From positions 1 through 6,361 of the forward strand of contig CANPZJ010000045.1 in assembly GCA_947588795.1 (NCBI GenBank): a stretch of 6,361 nt of DNA, read 5' to 3'. Positions 4,175 to 6,361 of the stretch are shown here, piece by piece (positions within the stretch are counted from its first letter, which is position 1; each line of letters opens with the position of its first letter). The position numbers and the translations under genes were made by a program. A model generated the notes under the pieces. The model searched no databases and had not been told where the DNA came from. It was given only the letters and a program-made list of their open reading frames with translations. The DNA is from an uncultured Bacilli bacterium (GTDB lineage Bacteria; Bacillota_I; Bacilli_A; RF39; UBA660).

Positions 4175-5826
4175 AAAAGAAAATTTTTGGCTATTTATTT
4201 TATGGATTAGCAATAGTTTTAGTAATACTTTATATTGGAGTTGCATTACAGCCAACTGTTACATTGGATACTACTACCACTCTTGTTATTGCAGTATTAT
4301 CTTGTTTGTTAATTTATTTTGGGGGAGTTTTACTTTCTAAATATTATAAAAATGATAAACCTTTAAAAATAAATTTATGGTTGTTCTTTGCTTTGTATAT
4401 TCTATTGTTTGTTGATTTAACTTTACTTGATACAGCATGGGGAAGACGAGGTTTATTTGTATCATTTAACTTAGAATATTTAAAAAACTCAGTTAATTTG
4501 ATTCCTTTTAGCACTATTTATGAATATTTAATTGAAAACTTTAATAATTTAACAAATACAAGTGTTATATTTTATAATATCTTTGGTAATTTTATAGCCT
4601 TAATGCCAATGGCTTTCTTTTTACCACTTTTATTTAAAAAACAAAATAAATTTAAAACATATTTCTTAACTATCTTAACGATTACTCTAGGTATTGAATT
4701 ACTTCAATTATTTGGTGGAGTAGGTAGATTTGATATTGATGATGTCATATTAAATGTTGGTGGCTCATTATTAATGTTTAAAATACTCAAAATAAAAGAA
4801 ATAAATTTATTAATTAAAAAAATATTTTTATTAGAAAAAAATAAAATAGATATTAAAAAATTAACTAAAATATTTATAATAATAGGTATAATTTTAATTG
4901 GATTACTTATTTTAATTAAATATCGTAATTCATTATATAGAGAAAATTTAGATACCATACATTATCAAATGGAAATAGTTGATGAATCATCATCTTGCAC
5001 AGAAGGTTTAGATAAATTTTATGAAGATGAATTTTATAACTATTATTTTCCTTGTCAAAAAAGTGATAAAGTATATGCTATTATAAATGATAAAGATAAA
5101 TATTTAGTTAAAGATTTACTTAATAATAATACTTCAAAATATAATGTTGATATTGAAAGAATAGAAGAAAGATTAGAATTTTATAAAATAAAATATCAAA
5201 AAGAAAATAAATATACAAATGTTATGCTTAATATTAATTTGATTAATCATAATGATAGTTATGCTTCACCAGAAATGAATGTTAATGTTTTAGATAAGTC
5301 TATTATTGAGGCTAAATTGGATTATCGTGATGCTGATGTAGATTTAGAAAAATACAATATAACCTTACATTTTATTCCCAAACAAAAAGGAACAACTACT
5401 GTAGAAGTTTCAGCATTTGATAGCGATACTGAAGAATTAATAGATAAAAGAGAGTACAAAATAGTTGTTGATAAAGATTTAAAAGTCAAATATGAATTAA
5501 TTGATTCTGTTGATATGACTTGTTTAGAAAGCTTTTTAGGTGGTTATATCACAACTGAAAAAAATAATGTTAAAGATGAAAAATTATCTAATATAATTGC
5601 AGGAGATTTATCTAATGTCAAAAATTCCATAGTTAAAGTTACTAATAATGATGATATTTATATAATAATAGATACAGAAGATAATAATGTATTCGATGCC
5701 TTAGATAACTATTTTAATGAGATATATCCTAATTATCAAAAAGTAAAATATCATAATTTATATATTTATTTGTCAAATGGTTTAAGTGATTTTAATTTAA
5801 AAAATGATTTAGAAGATATTTGCTAA
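4171..5826 (+). CDS. VanZ-family membrane protein fused to a large extracellular domain
   Basis: Residues 1-205 form a VanZ domain. Helices are likely at about 5-26, 37-56, 67-87, 134-155, 162-182 and 190-205. Hallmarks are NLIPFSTI (109-116), Asn-Ile-Phe-Gly-Asn (136-140), Glu176/Gln179, and RFDIDDVILNVGG (186-198). A seventh helix (about 232-250) carries a roughly 300-residue outer part that plain VanZ proteins (about 150-200 residues) lack. I see a first module with Cys276 and Cys295 (YYFPCQKSD), an Ig-like beta-sandwich (about 364-441), and a C-terminal module starting near Cys451 and ending in Cys551. These are two possible disulfide pairs. VanZ confers low-level teicoplanin resistance in enterococci, but most relatives are uncharacterised. 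A Shine-Dalgarno AAAGGTG (4157-4163) and the ATGA overlap support the start. The terminator stem begins inside its last codons. Confidence 0.87.
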   Translation: MKKKIFGYLFYGLAIVLVILYIGVALQPTVTLDTTTTLVIAVLSCLLIYFGGVLLSKYYKNDKPLKINLWLFFALYILLFVDLTLLDTAWGRRGLFVSFNLEYLKNSVNLIPFSTIYEYLIENFNNLTNTSVIFYNIFGNFIALMPMAFFLPLLFKKQNKFKTYFLTILTITLGIELLQLFGGVGRFDIDDVILNVGGSLLMFKILKIKEINLLIKKIFLLEKNKIDIKKLTKIFIIIGIILIGLLILIKYRNSLYRENLDTIHYQMEIVDESSSCTEGLDKFYEDEFYNYYFPCQKSDKVYAIINDKDKYLVKDLLNNNTSKYNVDIERIEERLEFYKIKYQKENKYTNVMLNINLINHNDSYASPEMNVNVLDKSIIEAKLDYRDADVDLEKYNITLHFIPKQKGTTTVEVSAFDSDTEELIDKREYKIVVDKDLKVKYELIDSVDMTCLESFLGGYITTEKNNVKDEKLSNIIAGDLSNVKNSIVKVTNNDDIYIIIDTEDNNVFDALDNYFNEIYPNYQKVKYHNLYIYLSNGLSDFNLKNDLEDIC

Positions 5827-5842
5827 AGTGAATATCTTTTTT
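5811..5842 (+). terminator. Intrinsic terminator of the XRE-VanZ unit
   Basis: AGAAGATATT (5811-5820) pairs with AATATCTTTT (5831-5840), with one G-U pair, around a 10-nt loop. T-rich sequence continues to 5842 and, after one C, to 5845. The 5' arm lies within the last codons of the VanZ gene and the stop codon (5824-5826) is in the loop. It separates this unit from the ABC permease gene. Confidence 0.75.
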
Positions 5843-5884
5843 CTTGAAAAATACTAATAAAATTTACATAAATTACATATTTAA

Positions 5885-5895
5885 TATGTTATAAT
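5885..5895 (+). promoter_or_regulatory. Extended -10 promoter of the ABC permease gene
   Basis: TATGTTATAAT: TATAAT (5890-5895) preceded by TGT (5887-5889). No good -35 at normal spacing; TTTACA (5863-5868) is 21 nt away, too far. A near-direct repeat TTACATA/TTACATA (5864-5870 and 5873-5879) sits just upstream and could bind a regulator or be chance. The Shine-Dalgarno AAAGGA (5903-5908) is 8 nt before the ATG. Confidence 0.6.
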
Positions 5896-5916
5896 GAGCC
5901 AGAAAGGAAGATAAAT

Positions 5917-6361
5917 ATGTATATTTTAAAAAACGCTTTAACATCAATTACAAGAAATAAAGGAAGGAATATTTTAATTGCAATTATTATCATTGTAATA
6001 TCTGCATCTGGTGCGATAACTTTAGCGATAAGACAAAGTGCTAGTGATATAGTTACTGCTTATCAAACAAAAAATCTCATTGAAGTAACTATTGGGATGA
6101 ATCGTAATAATTTGATGAATTCACTTAAAGATGGAGACAAAACTCAAGAAGAAATGATTGATGCTTTTAATGAAATAGAACCTGTCAGTGAAGAAGAAAT
6201 CAATAATTATGGTGATAGTAAATATGTCAAAGAATATTATTACACTTATAGTTTAGGAATTAATGGTAAAGATTTAGAAGAAGCAACTGATTCATTAGTT
6301 AAAGAAAAAACAGAAGTTAAAACAGAAACTACGCCATGGGGTGGTGATAGAGAAGGAAGAG
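5917..6361 (+). CDS. ABC transporter permease, FtsX/MacB type (partial, 3' end outside the window)
   Basis: The first 148 codons are present. The start MYILKNALTSITRNKGRNIL is the typical cytoplasmic lead-in of FtsX/MacB-type permeases (N-A-L-x-S-I-x-R-N-K-x-R). It is followed by one transmembrane helix (about 18-38) and a large outer domain (from about 40 on), acidic and rich in Glu and Lys, with no second helix yet. Members of this family form the membrane part of transporters that export peptides or lipoproteins or sense antimicrobial peptides; the ATPase is normally encoded next door, probably beyond the right edge. The ATG is supported by AAAGGA 8 nt upstream and by its own promoter. It is separated from the VanZ gene by a terminator, so shared regulation is not shown. 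The family assignment is firm, the substrate unknown. Confidence 0.85.
   Translation, partial: MYILKNALTSITRNKGRNILIAIIIIVISASGAITLAIRQSASDIVTAYQTKNLIEVTIGMNRNNLMNSLKDGDKTQEEMIDAFNEIEPVSEEEINNYGDSKYVKEYYYTYSLGINGKDLEEATDSLVKEKTEVKTETTPWGGDREGR

Noticed and set aside
4104..4340. A plus-strand ORF of 78 codons overlapping the XRE and VanZ genes in another frame
   Set aside because: It overlaps two strong genes that carry clear family motifs, and its own sequence has none.
4704..4958. A minus-strand ORF of 84 codons inside the VanZ gene
   Set aside because: It is a mirror of the AT-rich coding strand over the conserved VanZ motif and the seventh helix; nothing supports expression.
1..6361. Mobile elements, attachment sites or a UGA-as-Trp code
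   Set aside because: No transposase, terminal repeats or tRNA is seen. All visible Trp codons are TGG and TGA serves as a stop at 4172-4174.

Overview
The window is strongly AT-rich and densely packed, with short intergenic gaps. The CDSs read through in the standard bacterial code. Every tryptophan I see is TGG, and one gene ends in TGA inside an ATGA overlap. Together with Shine-Dalgarno sites of the AGGAGG type, a CvfD/GSP13-family S1 protein and an Nfu-type Fe-S protein, this points to a low-GC Bacillota. A gut Bacilli lineage (Erysipelotrichales/RF39-like) is plausible, but that placement is inference and no rRNA is present to confirm it.

Left part (1-1376): the start of an Nfu/NifU C-terminal-domain protein runs off the left edge on the minus strand. 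It is divergent from a two-gene plus-strand unit: a CvfD/YugI/GSP13-type S1 RNA-binding protein, then an unrecognised N-terminally membrane-anchored protein. That unit closes with a clear intrinsic terminator.

Middle (1377-2941): a minus-strand gene encodes a secreted, C-terminally membrane-anchored PIG-L-family zinc deacetylase. Directly behind its stop codon is the most interesting object in the window. It is a compact non-coding unit of about 80 nt on the minus strand, with a near-consensus promoter (TTGATA-17-TATACT), several alternative hairpins and a terminator ending in seven T. I read it as a candidate small RNA.

Right part (2968-6361, plus strand): a four-helix small membrane protein of unknown function is followed by a gene pair overlapping by 4 nt. 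The first is an XRE-type DNA-binding protein with a single transmembrane helix and an outer domain. The second is a VanZ-family membrane protein extended by a seventh helix and a roughly 300-residue outer domain. A terminator closes this pair. Then a new promoter starts an ABC-transporter permease (FtsX/MacB type, partial) that runs off the right edge.

Most products here are envelope-located (PIG-L deacetylase, VanZ fusion, XRE-TM regulator, ABC permease), so the region may serve cell-surface remodelling or an envelope response. That is inference from family membership and gene order. Several promoters in the window share an extended -10 (TGn before TATAAT-like) and lack a good -35.
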